5,185 nt of DNA, taken from positions 1 to 5,185 of the forward strand of contig JALHSX010000113.1 of assembly GCA_022865445.1 (NCBI GenBank), in the 5' to 3' direction. Position 1 is the first letter of the stretch. Each line of letters opens with the position of its first letter. This stretch comes from Thermoplasmata archaeon (GTDB lineage Archaea > Thermoplasmatota > Thermoplasmata > UBA10834). Below are positions 1-5,185 of the stretch, piece by piece. The notes below the pieces were generated by a model. It ran no database searches, was not told the DNA's origin, and was given only the letters and a program-made list of their open reading frames with translations. The position numbers and the translations under genes were made by a program.

Positions 1-6
1 ACCGAC

Positions 7-1029
7 GTGAGGAGCAAGCGCCTCCTCATCATATGCGCACTGGGAGCGCTGCTGGTCCTCACGGCCTTCGTAGCAATACTAGTTGGCACACTCGGCCCGA
101 TCGGCCCAGGCATCCCTGAGAAGATATCCTTCTCGGAAGCGGTCAACGCGATATTCACCGATTCAGAATACCATTGGGTCTTCTGGAACGTGAGGATACC
201 GAGGGTCTTGTTGGCGGGGCTGGTCGGCGCAGCCCTCGCATGCTCGGGCACCGCCATGCAGGCGATATTCAGGAACTCGATGGCAGACCCGTTCGTGATA
301 GGGGTATCTTCCGGCGCTGCTGTAGGAGCGGCCATCGCAGGGCTGCTCGGTCTAGCAGCCATCATCGGCGTGTTCGCGCCTCCGATGTTCGCCTTCGTGG
401 GCGCAGTTATCGCCGCTTTCTCCGTGTACATGCTCGGTTCGGTGAGGGGAAAAATCTACGTCGATTCGTTGCTCCTTTCGGGCGTGGCCGTCGCGGCCTT
501 CCTAGGTGCGATGGTCTCGTTCTTGATCTACTTCGCCAGGCAGCAGTATCACCAGCTGATCTTCTGGCTATTGGGGAGCCTCACGCTCGCAAGCTGGGAT
601 GTGGTCCAGATATTGGTGTTCCCCATCGTCGCAGGAGCGGTCGTCATATTCCTATACGGGAGGGATTTGGACGCCCTTCTGCTTGGCGAGGAGACAGCGC
701 ACAATCTCGGCGCCAATCCCGAGTTCCTGAAGAAGCTGATGCTTTTCGTCTCGGCGCTCATGGCGGCCGCAGCCGTTGCATTCACTGGGATTATCGGGTT
801 TGTCGGTCTGATAATCCCGCACATATCGAGGCTCATTGTCGGGTCGAGCCACCGCACCCTCGTCCCAGCGGCGACATTATCCGGGGCGATCTTCCTCATC
901 TTGGCCGATACGCTCGCCAGGACTGCTGTGGCGCCGACGGAATTGCCCGTCGGGATCATCACTGCGCTGTGCGGCGGACCTTTCTTCCTTTACCTGCTGC
1001 GAAGGAACAGCACGGGGCGTGACAGGTGA
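7..1029 (+). CDS. BtuC/FecCD-family ABC transporter permease (cobalamin or ferric-chelate uptake)
   Basis: Integral membrane subunit that should form, as a homodimer, the translocation path of a type II ABC importer. The 340 residues match the family's usual 330-350. A hydrophobic first helix spans about residues 6-29. The family block R63-x-P-R66 through S80-G81, Q85, R89-N90 and the G99-x-SSGA turn is intact. The cytoplasmic L-loop that contacts the ATPase is at 227-235 (G-EETAHNLG). The block FVGLIIPHISR is at 265-275 and ELPVG at 312-316, followed by the last helix and a basic tail. The start is GTG at 7. The frame is still open over the six bases before it and no SD can be judged, so an upstream start cannot be excluded, but the N-terminus looks complete. 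The stop overlaps the ATPase start. Substrate is unresolved: BtuC (cobalamin) and FecD/FepD (siderophore iron) share these motifs. The fused domain on the partner ATPase leans toward cobalamin. Confidence 0.93.
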   Translation: MRSKRLLIICALGALLVLTAFVAILVGTLGPIGPGIPEKISFSEAVNAIFTDSEYHWVFWNVRIPRVLLAGLVGAALACSGTAMQAIFRNSMADPFVIGVSSGAAVGAAIAGLLGLAAIIGVFAPPMFAFVGAVIAAFSVYMLGSVRGKIYVDSLLLSGVAVAAFLGAMVSFLIYFARQQYHQLIFWLLGSLTLASWDVVQILVFPIVAGAVVIFLYGRDLDALLLGEETAHNLGANPEFLKKLMLFVSALMAAAAVAFTGIIGFVGLIIPHISRLIVGSSHRTLVPAATLSGAIFLILADTLARTAVAPTELPVGIITALCGGPFFLYLLRRNSTGRDR

Positions 1030-2285
1030 TGTCCCTCTCAGTCAACCACATGTCATTCTCGTTCGGGGACGTCCAGGTGCTGAAGGACATATCGTTCGAG
1101 GTCTCCCCAGGAGAGCTCATGGGCGTCATGGGTCCCAACGGATCCGGGAAGACCACTCTGTTGAGGTGCGTGACCAAGTTCCTCCCTTCCGAGGACGGGA
1201 TGGTCCTTGTGGGATCGAAACCCCTCAACGGTCTCACGCCTGCCGAGATGGCAAAGACCTTTGCTGTGGTGCCGCAGAGTTCGGCCACCGATTTCCCGTT
1301 CACCGTCCACGACATAGTCATGATGGGCAGGATACCGCACATCGGAAGCAGGTTGTCGGGAGAGTCGAAGAAGGACATCGATGTCGTCCACCAGGCGATG
1401 GAAAGGACGAACACGGTTCAGTTCGCGAAGCGCATCTTCTCCGAGCTCAGCGGGGGCGAGAAGCAGAGGGTCATAATCGCGAGGGCGATTGCGCAGAAGC
1501 CCAAGGTGCTTCTCCTGGACGAGCCCACGGCGTACCTCGACATAAGCGGGCAGATAGAGATCATGGACCTCCTCAAGAAGCTCAATCGGGAGGAGGGGAT
1601 CACGACGATCGCGGTTCTTCACGACGTCAATCTCGCGGCACGCTACTGTGACAGGATAGCGCTCCTTAACCAGGGAAGGCTGGAGGCGATCGGCACGCCG
1701 AAGGAAGTGCTCAACCCGGAGACGATCCAGAGCGTCTATGGGGTCGATGTGTCGGTCAGAAGGGACCCGTTGACTCAAGCGATATACATCATGCCTCATT
1801 CGGCTGCGACTGCAATCCACAAGCACGGGACGAGGGTACATTTGCTGTGCGGAGGAGGGGCAGGCGGGATAGTCATGAAATCGCTGCACGATGGCGGCTA
1901 TTCAGTGACTGCAGGCGTGCTCAACGTGCTCGATTCCGACTATGAGAACGCGAAAGATATGCATATCCAAGTTGTGGCGGAGGCTCCCTTTGCTCCTATT
2001 AGCCCCGAGAACCACGCGGAGAACCTGAAACTCATCGACGAGTCGATAGCGGTCGTCGTGTCGCCGTTCCCCGTCGGCCCGGGGAACCTGAGGAACCTCG
2101 AAGCGGCCACTTATGCGCTCAAATCTGGGAAGAAGGTCATCCTGCTCCGGCCCCAAGAGGGTCAGTCAGTCGACTTCGTCGATGGGAGGGCAGATGCCCT
2201 CATCAAGGGATTGATTATCTCAGGAGCTACTGTCGTGGGCGATGTCGAGGAACTCCTTTCTCAACTGGCAACGAGGAGAGGGTGA
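1029..2285 (+). CDS. ABC transporter ATPase, BtuD/FepC type, with C-terminal Rossmann-like extension
   Basis: Cytoplasmic ATPase that would power the permease encoded just upstream. Residues 1-255 are a complete nucleotide-binding domain. Walker A is GPNGSGKTT at 35-43, the Q-loop Gln is 83, the signature LSGGEKQRV is at 140-148, and Walker B is LLLDEPT at 161-167 with catalytic E165. The D-loop is around LD at 170-171 and the switch His is H198. Residues about 264-418 form a second domain absent from standard 250-270 aa BtuD/FepC proteins. It opens with strand-Gly-rich loop-helix (LLCGGGAGG, 272-280), then GVLNVLDSD (296-304), PFAPIS (320-325) and PFPVGPGNLRNLEAA (346-360), and looks Rossmann-like. 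From memory, the Halobacterium cobalamin ATPase BtuD is also about 400 aa, which favours corrinoid transport. ATG 1029 overlaps the permease TGA by one base, indicating translational coupling; GTG 1026 would add one residue. The substrate is not proven. Confidence 0.93.
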   Translation: MSLSVNHMSFSFGDVQVLKDISFEVSPGELMGVMGPNGSGKTTLLRCVTKFLPSEDGMVLVGSKPLNGLTPAEMAKTFAVVPQSSATDFPFTVHDIVMMGRIPHIGSRLSGESKKDIDVVHQAMERTNTVQFAKRIFSELSGGEKQRVIIARAIAQKPKVLLLDEPTAYLDISGQIEIMDLLKKLNREEGITTIAVLHDVNLAARYCDRIALLNQGRLEAIGTPKEVLNPETIQSVYGVDVSVRRDPLTQAIYIMPHSAATAIHKHGTRVHLLCGGGAGGIVMKSLHDGGYSVTAGVLNVLDSDYENAKDMHIQVVAEAPFAPISPENHAENLKLIDESIAVVVSPFPVGPGNLRNLEAATYALKSGKKVILLRPQEGQSVDFVDGRADALIKGLIISGATVVGDVEELLSQLATRRG

Positions 2286-2288
2286 ACC

Positions 2289-3086
2289 GTGAACGGCCAA
2301 CCGCTCCGCAATCTGAAGAGAAACACCGAACTGCTGATTCTGATCGAAGTGCTGGAATCTCCCTCGATAAGGATGAAGGAGATTGCGGATCGGCTGCATA
2401 TCACCGTGCAGGCGGTCAGCCAGTATATCTCCGAAATGAAGCGAGAGGGCATGCTCAAAGAACAGGGAGGCAGCGTTCGGCCCACGAGGAGGGGCATGCA
2501 GATCGCCCAGGAGCACTTCTCTGCCCTGAAGGATCAGGTCGATGCGACACTCAGAAGGATCAGCGTGATCGACAGATGTGTCGCCATAGCTGGGAAGAAG
2601 ATCAGGAAGGGTCAGGCGGTCGGCTTGGTGATGGAGGATGGCATGCTGATGGCATTCCCGGGTCAGGAGTCCCCGTCCACCGGGGATTCCTTGGAGGATG
2701 CAGACGAGGGAGACGATGTTCTGGTCGGCCAGTTGGAGGGCATCGTGGATCTCGAACTCGGAAAACTCCTGATCGTGGAGGCTCCGTCCGAGGCGGACGG
2801 GGGTTCAAAGGTGGCGAATATCGAGAGGGTGAGGGCGAAGATAGACGAGTTCTCTCCTGGCCTGCTGGCGGCCGGTGATGCGGTCGGGGCTGCCATGCTG
2901 ATGAAGGCAAGTGGGGAACTGTTCACCATCCACGCTCCCATCGATTCGTCCATGAGCGCCCTGAGCAAAGGTGTCGATGTCGTCTTCTCGGGAACCAGGG
3001 AGTCTGTCGACCGACTTCTCGAGGCCGTTGGGAACCTCAAGAAAGAGAGCGGCTACGGGATCAGTTGGAAGATCTACAAAGCCTGA
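2289..3086 (+). CDS. winged-helix transcriptional regulator with unassigned C-terminal domain
   Basis: Probable DNA-binding regulator of 265 residues. Residues about 13-75 form a winged HTH: a first helix (TELLILIEVLES), a second helix around MKEIADRL (29-36), a recognition helix TVQAVSQYISEMKREG (39-54), and a basic wing ending in RPTRRG (64-69). Residues about 92-265 are a separate domain rich in short strands and Gly, with an acidic stretch at 127-143 and the segment GKLLIVEAP at 158-166. I cannot assign this domain with certainty; it recalls the archaeal winged-helix proteins carrying DUF7839. No transmembrane segment is visible. GTG 2289 lies 3 nt after the ATPase stop, with GAGGAG at 2273-2278 and GGTGA at 2281-2285 before it, so it is almost surely co-transcribed with the transporter. 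The inferred role is control of this operon or other uptake genes in response to the substrate or a metal. That role rests on position alone. Confidence 0.85.
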   Translation: MNGQPLRNLKRNTELLILIEVLESPSIRMKEIADRLHITVQAVSQYISEMKREGMLKEQGGSVRPTRRGMQIAQEHFSALKDQVDATLRRISVIDRCVAIAGKKIRKGQAVGLVMEDGMLMAFPGQESPSTGDSLEDADEGDDVLVGQLEGIVDLELGKLLIVEAPSEADGGSKVANIERVRAKIDEFSPGLLAAGDAVGAAMLMKASGELFTIHAPIDSSMSALSKGVDVVFSGTRESVDRLLEAVGNLKKESGYGISWKIYKA

Positions 3087-3107
3087 CCGGGGGAATCGGT
3101 GGCAAGT

Positions 3108-3114
3108 CTATATC
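3108..3114 (+). promoter_or_regulatory. TATA box (archaeal promoter) of the nitroreductase gene
   Basis: CTATATC stands out from GC-rich surroundings. It matches base for base the box before corA (3762-3768). Its centre is 36 nt before TTG 3147, which predicts transcription from about 3135-3137 with a very short leader. It lies inside the reading frame if translation began at GTG 3099, which argues against that start. Confidence 0.6.
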
Positions 3115-3136
3115 CACCCAGTGTGATTTCGCGCTC

Positions 3137-3143
3137 AGGTGAG
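3137..3143 (+). promoter_or_regulatory. Shine-Dalgarno sequence that decides the nitroreductase start
   Basis: AGGTGAG matches the 3' part of the archaeal consensus GGAGGTGA. It is followed three bases later by TTG 3147. No comparable SD precedes GTG 3099 or GTG 3123, so this site favours the TTG start. Confidence 0.55.
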
Positions 3144-3146
3144 ATC

Positions 3147-3713
3147 TTGGAAGTGGTCGAGGCGATCCGGACCAGGCGTGCCAAACGGGCCATCAGTGAC
3201 AAGCAGGTCGAGGGCGAGAAGATCGATTCGCTGGTCGAGGCCGTAAGGCTCTCGGCGTCGTGCTTCAACAACCAGCCCTGGCGGATCGTAGTTTGCAATG
3301 GCAAGGATGCGCTAGAGGCGGTCAAAGGAGCCATTGCCAAGGGAAACGTGTGGGCTACGCGCGCGCCCGTAATCATGGTCGTCGCGTCCAAGCCGAGCGA
3401 CGACTGCCAGCTGAACGACCGCAGGGATTACTACTTGTTCTCCACCGGATTGGCGATAGGGCAGCTGGAGCTTCGCGCGACGGAGCTCGGGTTGATAGCG
3501 CACCCCATCGCTGGTTATGACCCATTGAAAGCGAAGGAGCTCCTAGGCATACCTGCGGAGTATGTGATCATCACGTTCGTTATCATAGGCTATCCGAGCG
3601 GGGACGATTCGCTTTTGTCGGATAAGCAGAAGGCATCAGAGCCGACCAGGCCGGAGAGGAAGCCTATCGGGGAGAACTTCTTCCTGGACAAATGGGGCAA
3701 CCCGTTCCATTGA
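3147..3713 (+). CDS. nitroreductase-family flavoprotein (FMN-dependent NAD(P)H oxidoreductase)
   Basis: Small cytoplasmic oxidoreductase of 188 residues from the proposed TTG start, a normal length for the minimal nitroreductase fold, expected to be an FMN-binding homodimer. Residues 2-14 (EVVEAIRTRRAKR) are the classic opening, with the arginines that hold the FMN phosphate. SCFNNQPWR (38-46) is the second FMN-contact block. The middle helix YYLFSTGLAIGQLELRATELGLIA and the block LLGIPAEYVIITFVIIGYP are also family-typical, and the protein ends with RPERKPIGE and an FFLDKWGN tail. The frame stays open to GTG 3099, which would add 16 residues, but those lie across a TATA box and do not resemble the family. 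TTG 3147 has AGGTGAG directly upstream and the expected N-terminus. The gene has its own promoter and is probably not part of the transporter operon. The substrate cannot be read from sequence. Confidence 0.9.
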   Translation: MEVVEAIRTRRAKRAISDKQVEGEKIDSLVEAVRLSASCFNNQPWRIVVCNGKDALEAVKGAIAKGNVWATRAPVIMVVASKPSDDCQLNDRRDYYLFSTGLAIGQLELRATELGLIAHPIAGYDPLKAKELLGIPAEYVIITFVIIGYPSGDDSLLSDKQKASEPTRPERKPIGENFFLDKWGNPFH

Positions 3714-3733
3714 TGCCATCCAGCAACCGTTCC

Positions 3734-3749
3734 TGCACAATTTTGTACA
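3734..3749. promoter_or_regulatory. imperfect palindrome before corA (possible operator or nitroreductase terminator)
   Basis: TGCACAA-TT-TTGTACA is a 16-bp inverted repeat with one mismatched pair (C3736 with A3747). It ends 12 bp before the corA TATA box, where archaeal regulators often bind. It also contains a TTTT run 28 bp after the nitroreductase stop, so it could instead take part in ending that transcript. Which role, if either, is open. Confidence 0.3.
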
Positions 3750-3761
3750 CACCCTGAAAGC

Positions 3762-3768
3762 CTATATC
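3762..3768 (+). promoter_or_regulatory. TATA box (archaeal promoter) of corA
   Basis: CTATATC preceded by the purine-rich GAAAG, a plausible BRE. Its centre is 44 nt before ATG 3809, predicting transcription from about 3789-3791 and a leader of about 19 nt that contains GAGG at 3797-3800, eight bases before the ATG. Confidence 0.65.
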
Positions 3769-3808
3769 TGACCTATGTCTTCGGGAGTCAGAACCCGAGG
3801 CGTTCGCG

Positions 3809-4747
3809 ATGATCAGGCTGTATTGTGCTGAAGGAGGTGAACTCCGTACTGTCGATTCCCCGAGGCTCAAGGATGCCCTTTGGATAGACGCAGTGGCGCC
3901 CACACCCGAAGAAGTGGAGGTGCTGCACAAGGAGTTCGATATCGACCTTCAGGACGTTGCGGACTGTCTCGACCCAAACGAGAGGTCTAGGGTCGAGATC
4001 GAGGAAACATACGACCTGCTGGTGCTCAGGAGCATCCTCTCCGAGGAGAGGAACGGGGATAGGATCCAGACGATGCCTATCGGAATCTTCGTCACCAAGG
4101 GCAAGATCATAACGGTGAGGATAGGCTCGAGCTTCACCTACCAGGAGCTGACCTCGGAGCTGAAGCACAAGCCGCGCATAGATGTCAAAGAGGACCTTTT
4201 CCTGTCACTCGTGAGAAAGGTGAACAAGGACATCGAGAAGAAGGTCAGACCTCTCGAGCGGACCATCGCCTCGATCCAGGAGAAAATACTGACCGCCAAG
4301 AGGGGAGAGGTGGCGCCGAGTGCGTTCGCTCTGAGCAACGGACTCATCTTACTCAACACCGCTCTGCTGTCCAACCTGAACGCGATATCAATGCTTCCGC
4401 GCGCGAAGCATCTTCATCTCACGAAGGAGAAGCTGGACATCGCAGAGGACCTCGAGAACGATGTGGCGCAGCTGTACGAGATGACAACTATCTATCGAGA
4501 GATCATGTCCAACGTCCTCAACGCATATGAGTCGACGCTCGCGAACAGTCTCTCGACCGTCATGAAGACCTTGACGACCATCAGCTTGATCCTCATCCTG
4601 CCGATGATGATCGCGGGCTGGTTCAGCATGAACGTTGCTTTGCCCTTTGACAAGGACGCATACTGGTCGTTCTGGATGGTCGTTGGCGTCTCGGTCGCTG
4701 CCGTAGCGGGTCTGTGGGCGTTCTTCAGGTTGAAAGGAATACTCTGA
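3809..4747 (+). CDS. corA: CorA-family magnesium/divalent cation channel with an SMN filter motif
   Basis: Membrane channel that should form a pentamer for Mg2+ (or Co2+/Ni2+) entry. The 312 residues are normal for CorA. Residues 1 to about 250 are the cytoplasmic domain, with the family's LWIDAVAPTPEEV near 24-36 and a long, charged, coiled-coil-like helical region toward the membrane. The pore block NSLSTVMKTLTTISLILILPMMIAGWF leads into TM1 (about 254-272). TM2 is about 285-306, followed by a short tail (RLKGIL). The periplasmic-side motif that is normally YGMN reads F272-S-M-N275, so the conserved Gly is Ser. The rest of the pore region is intact, so it is not an obvious pseudogene. ATG 3809 has GAGG at 3797-3800 and a TATA box further upstream, and the N-terminus starts where CorA proteins usually do. 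It is separately promoted from both neighbours upstream. Confidence 0.93.
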   Translation: MIRLYCAEGGELRTVDSPRLKDALWIDAVAPTPEEVEVLHKEFDIDLQDVADCLDPNERSRVEIEETYDLLVLRSILSEERNGDRIQTMPIGIFVTKGKIITVRIGSSFTYQELTSELKHKPRIDVKEDLFLSLVRKVNKDIEKKVRPLERTIASIQEKILTAKRGEVAPSAFALSNGLILLNTALLSNLNAISMLPRAKHLHLTKEKLDIAEDLENDVAQLYEMTTIYREIMSNVLNAYESTLANSLSTVMKTLTTISLILILPMMIAGWFSMNVALPFDKDAYWSFWMVVGVSVAAVAGLWAFFRLKGIL

Positions 4748-4793
4748 GAGTGCTCACAGAACCTTCCTCGTTTCGTCAGTCCTGGTGTATGCT

Positions 4794-5018
4794 ATGGTCG
4801 ACATGAAAAAGTGGGAGAGCAAGAAGATAGGAGTCATCATAGAAGTCGACTATGAGAAGTGCAAAGGCTATGGCGATTGCGTGCTGGCCTGCCCTTCAAG
4901 CGTGTACGAACTTGTTGATGGGAAGACGACCGCCCCCAACATAGACGACTGCATCCAGTGCTGCGCCTGTCAAGAGGCCTGTCCCGTCAACGCGATAAAG
5001 CATCATTCCTGCCAGTGA
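4794..5018 (+). CDS. small two-motif Fe-S ferredoxin with a modified first cluster site
   Basis: Soluble electron carrier of 74 residues. The first motif is C23-x2-Y26-x2-C29-x3-C33-P, where Tyr replaces the second cysteine of the standard C-x2-C-x2-C-x3-CP. The second motif, C53-x2-C56-C57-A-C59-x3-C63-P, is complete and has an extra Cys at 57. Another Cys is at 73. By the cross-over ligation of bacterial-type ferredoxins, cluster I keeps C23, C29 and C63 and could hold a [3Fe-4S] or labile [4Fe-4S] centre, while cluster II keeps all four ligands. A lysine-rich N-terminal stretch of about 15 residues precedes the fold. ATG 4794 is chosen because GGTG (4784-4787) lies six bases upstream; GTG 4785 and ATG 4803 are alternatives that change only the first few residues. 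It follows corA by 46 nt with no clear TATA box between, so read-through from corA is possible. The redox partner is unknown. Confidence 0.88.
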   Translation: MVDMKKWESKKIGVIIEVDYEKCKGYGDCVLACPSSVYELVDGKTTAPNIDDCIQCCACQEACPVNAIKHHSCQ

Positions 5019-5078
5019 TATGCACGCTGGCTGAAAACCGCTTCTCATGACGCATCAAGGCGAGTTCGGCACAGCCCT

Positions 5079-5085
5079 CTTATAC
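5079..5085 (+). promoter_or_regulatory. TATA box (archaeal promoter) of the gene at the window end
   Basis: CTTATAC resembles the two CTATATC boxes upstream. Its centre is 38 nt before TTG 5120 and predicts transcription near 5107, directly before the SD GAGG at 5108-5111. Confidence 0.5.
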
Positions 5086-5119
5086 TGCGAGGTCAAATGG
5101 CAAAACTGAGGAATGACAA

Positions 5120-5185
5120 TTGCAGTCCAATCCTAATGACAGACCCCTCCATCTATTGCTTGTCGTGCTCATCCTGCTCTTGATC
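5120..5185 (+). CDS. 5' end of a probable membrane or secreted protein (partial)
   Basis: Twenty-two codons run from TTG 5120 to the window end without a stop. The product begins with a short polar stretch (QSNPNDRPLH) and then an unbroken hydrophobic run (LLLVVLILLLI), as in a first transmembrane helix or signal anchor. An in-frame TGA at 5114-5116 lies two codons upstream, so TTG 5120 is the first possible start. It has GAGG at 5108-5111, eight bases before it, and a TATA-like box at the expected distance. The other forward frames near here close quickly. The family cannot be recognised from so little sequence. Confidence 0.5.
   Translation, partial: MQSNPNDRPLHLLLVVLILLLI

Noticed and set aside
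1..6. Possible cobalamin riboswitch or operon promoter before the permease
   Set aside because: Only six bases precede the start codon in the window, so nothing can be judged.
174..1022. A 282-codon open frame overlapping the permease gene in another forward frame
   Set aside because: The product is Arg- and Gly-rich low-complexity sequence with no family motifs and lies wholly inside a strongly supported gene, a usual shadow in GC-rich DNA.
1053..1889. A 278-codon open frame antisense to the ATPase gene
   Set aside because: It is Arg/Asp/Leu-rich, has no recognisable domain, and mirrors the codon bias of the real gene on the other strand.
2066..2087. Hairpin GTTCCCCG / CGGGGAAC with a 6-nt loop inside the ATPase gene
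   Set aside because: It encodes the block PFPVGPGN, which looks conserved in the C-terminal domain, so the Pro and Gly codons explain the pairing without any RNA role.
3147..3713. Idea that the nitroreductase is BluB, the enzyme making the lower ligand of cobalamin, given the nearby BtuCD-like transporter
   Set aside because: It has its own promoter, is shorter than BluB and shows only general nitroreductase motifs. BluB also needs oxygen, which is unlikely for the anaerobic archaeon suggested here.
4748..4793. Possible promoter or terminator between corA and the ferredoxin gene
   Set aside because: The gap holds only a pyrimidine-rich stretch with no TATA-like box, no T run longer than three and no convincing stem.
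5019..5078. Possible small RNA or small gene between the ferredoxin gene and the last promoter
   Set aside because: No stable stem, no SD-backed reading frame and no promoter of its own could be seen in these 60 bases.

Overview
The window reads as a chromosomal segment of a moderately GC-rich archaeon, most likely a euryarchaeon of the Thermoplasmata type such as Methanomassiliicoccales. This placement is an inference. It rests on TATA-like boxes (CTATATC or CTTATAC) about 36-44 nt before start codons, Shine-Dalgarno sequences of the GGTGA/GAGG kind, frequent AGG (Arg) and ATA (Ile) codons, GTG and TTG starts, and an ABC ATPase with a long C-terminal extension of a kind I recall from archaeal BtuD-like proteins. 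All genes lie on the + strand. No transposon, CRISPR array, tRNA or rRNA is visible.

Positions 7-3086 form one tight operon. It holds a BtuC/FecCD-type permease, a BtuD/FepC-type ATPase whose start overlaps the permease stop (TGATG), and a winged-helix regulator that starts 3 nt after the ATPase stop. Together they look like the membrane and energy-coupling parts of a cobalamin or ferric-chelate importer plus a probable dedicated regulator. The substrate-binding protein (BtuF/FepB type) is absent and may lie upstream. The operon promoter, and any riboswitch, also lie outside the window.

Positions 3087-4747 hold two separately promoted genes: a small FMN-dependent nitroreductase-family protein, and a CorA-type divalent-cation channel. 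The promoter and SD geometry argue that the nitroreductase starts at TTG 3147, not at the upstream GTG 3099. The CorA protein has Ser-Met-Asn where the selectivity-filter motif Gly-Met-Asn is expected. An imperfect palindrome lies just before the corA TATA box.

Positions 4748-5185 hold a small two-motif ferredoxin, whose first cysteine motif has Tyr in place of the second Cys and whose second motif has an extra Cys. After it comes the first 22 codons of a probable membrane protein that runs off the window, preceded by its own TATA/SD set.

The gene families are ordinary, and I see no clearly new multi-gene system. The points most worth a second look are the CorA filter substitution, the C-terminal extension of the ATPase, the co-transcribed regulator with an unassigned sensor-like domain and two strong hairpins inside its gene, the modified ferredoxin, and the shared promoter layout.
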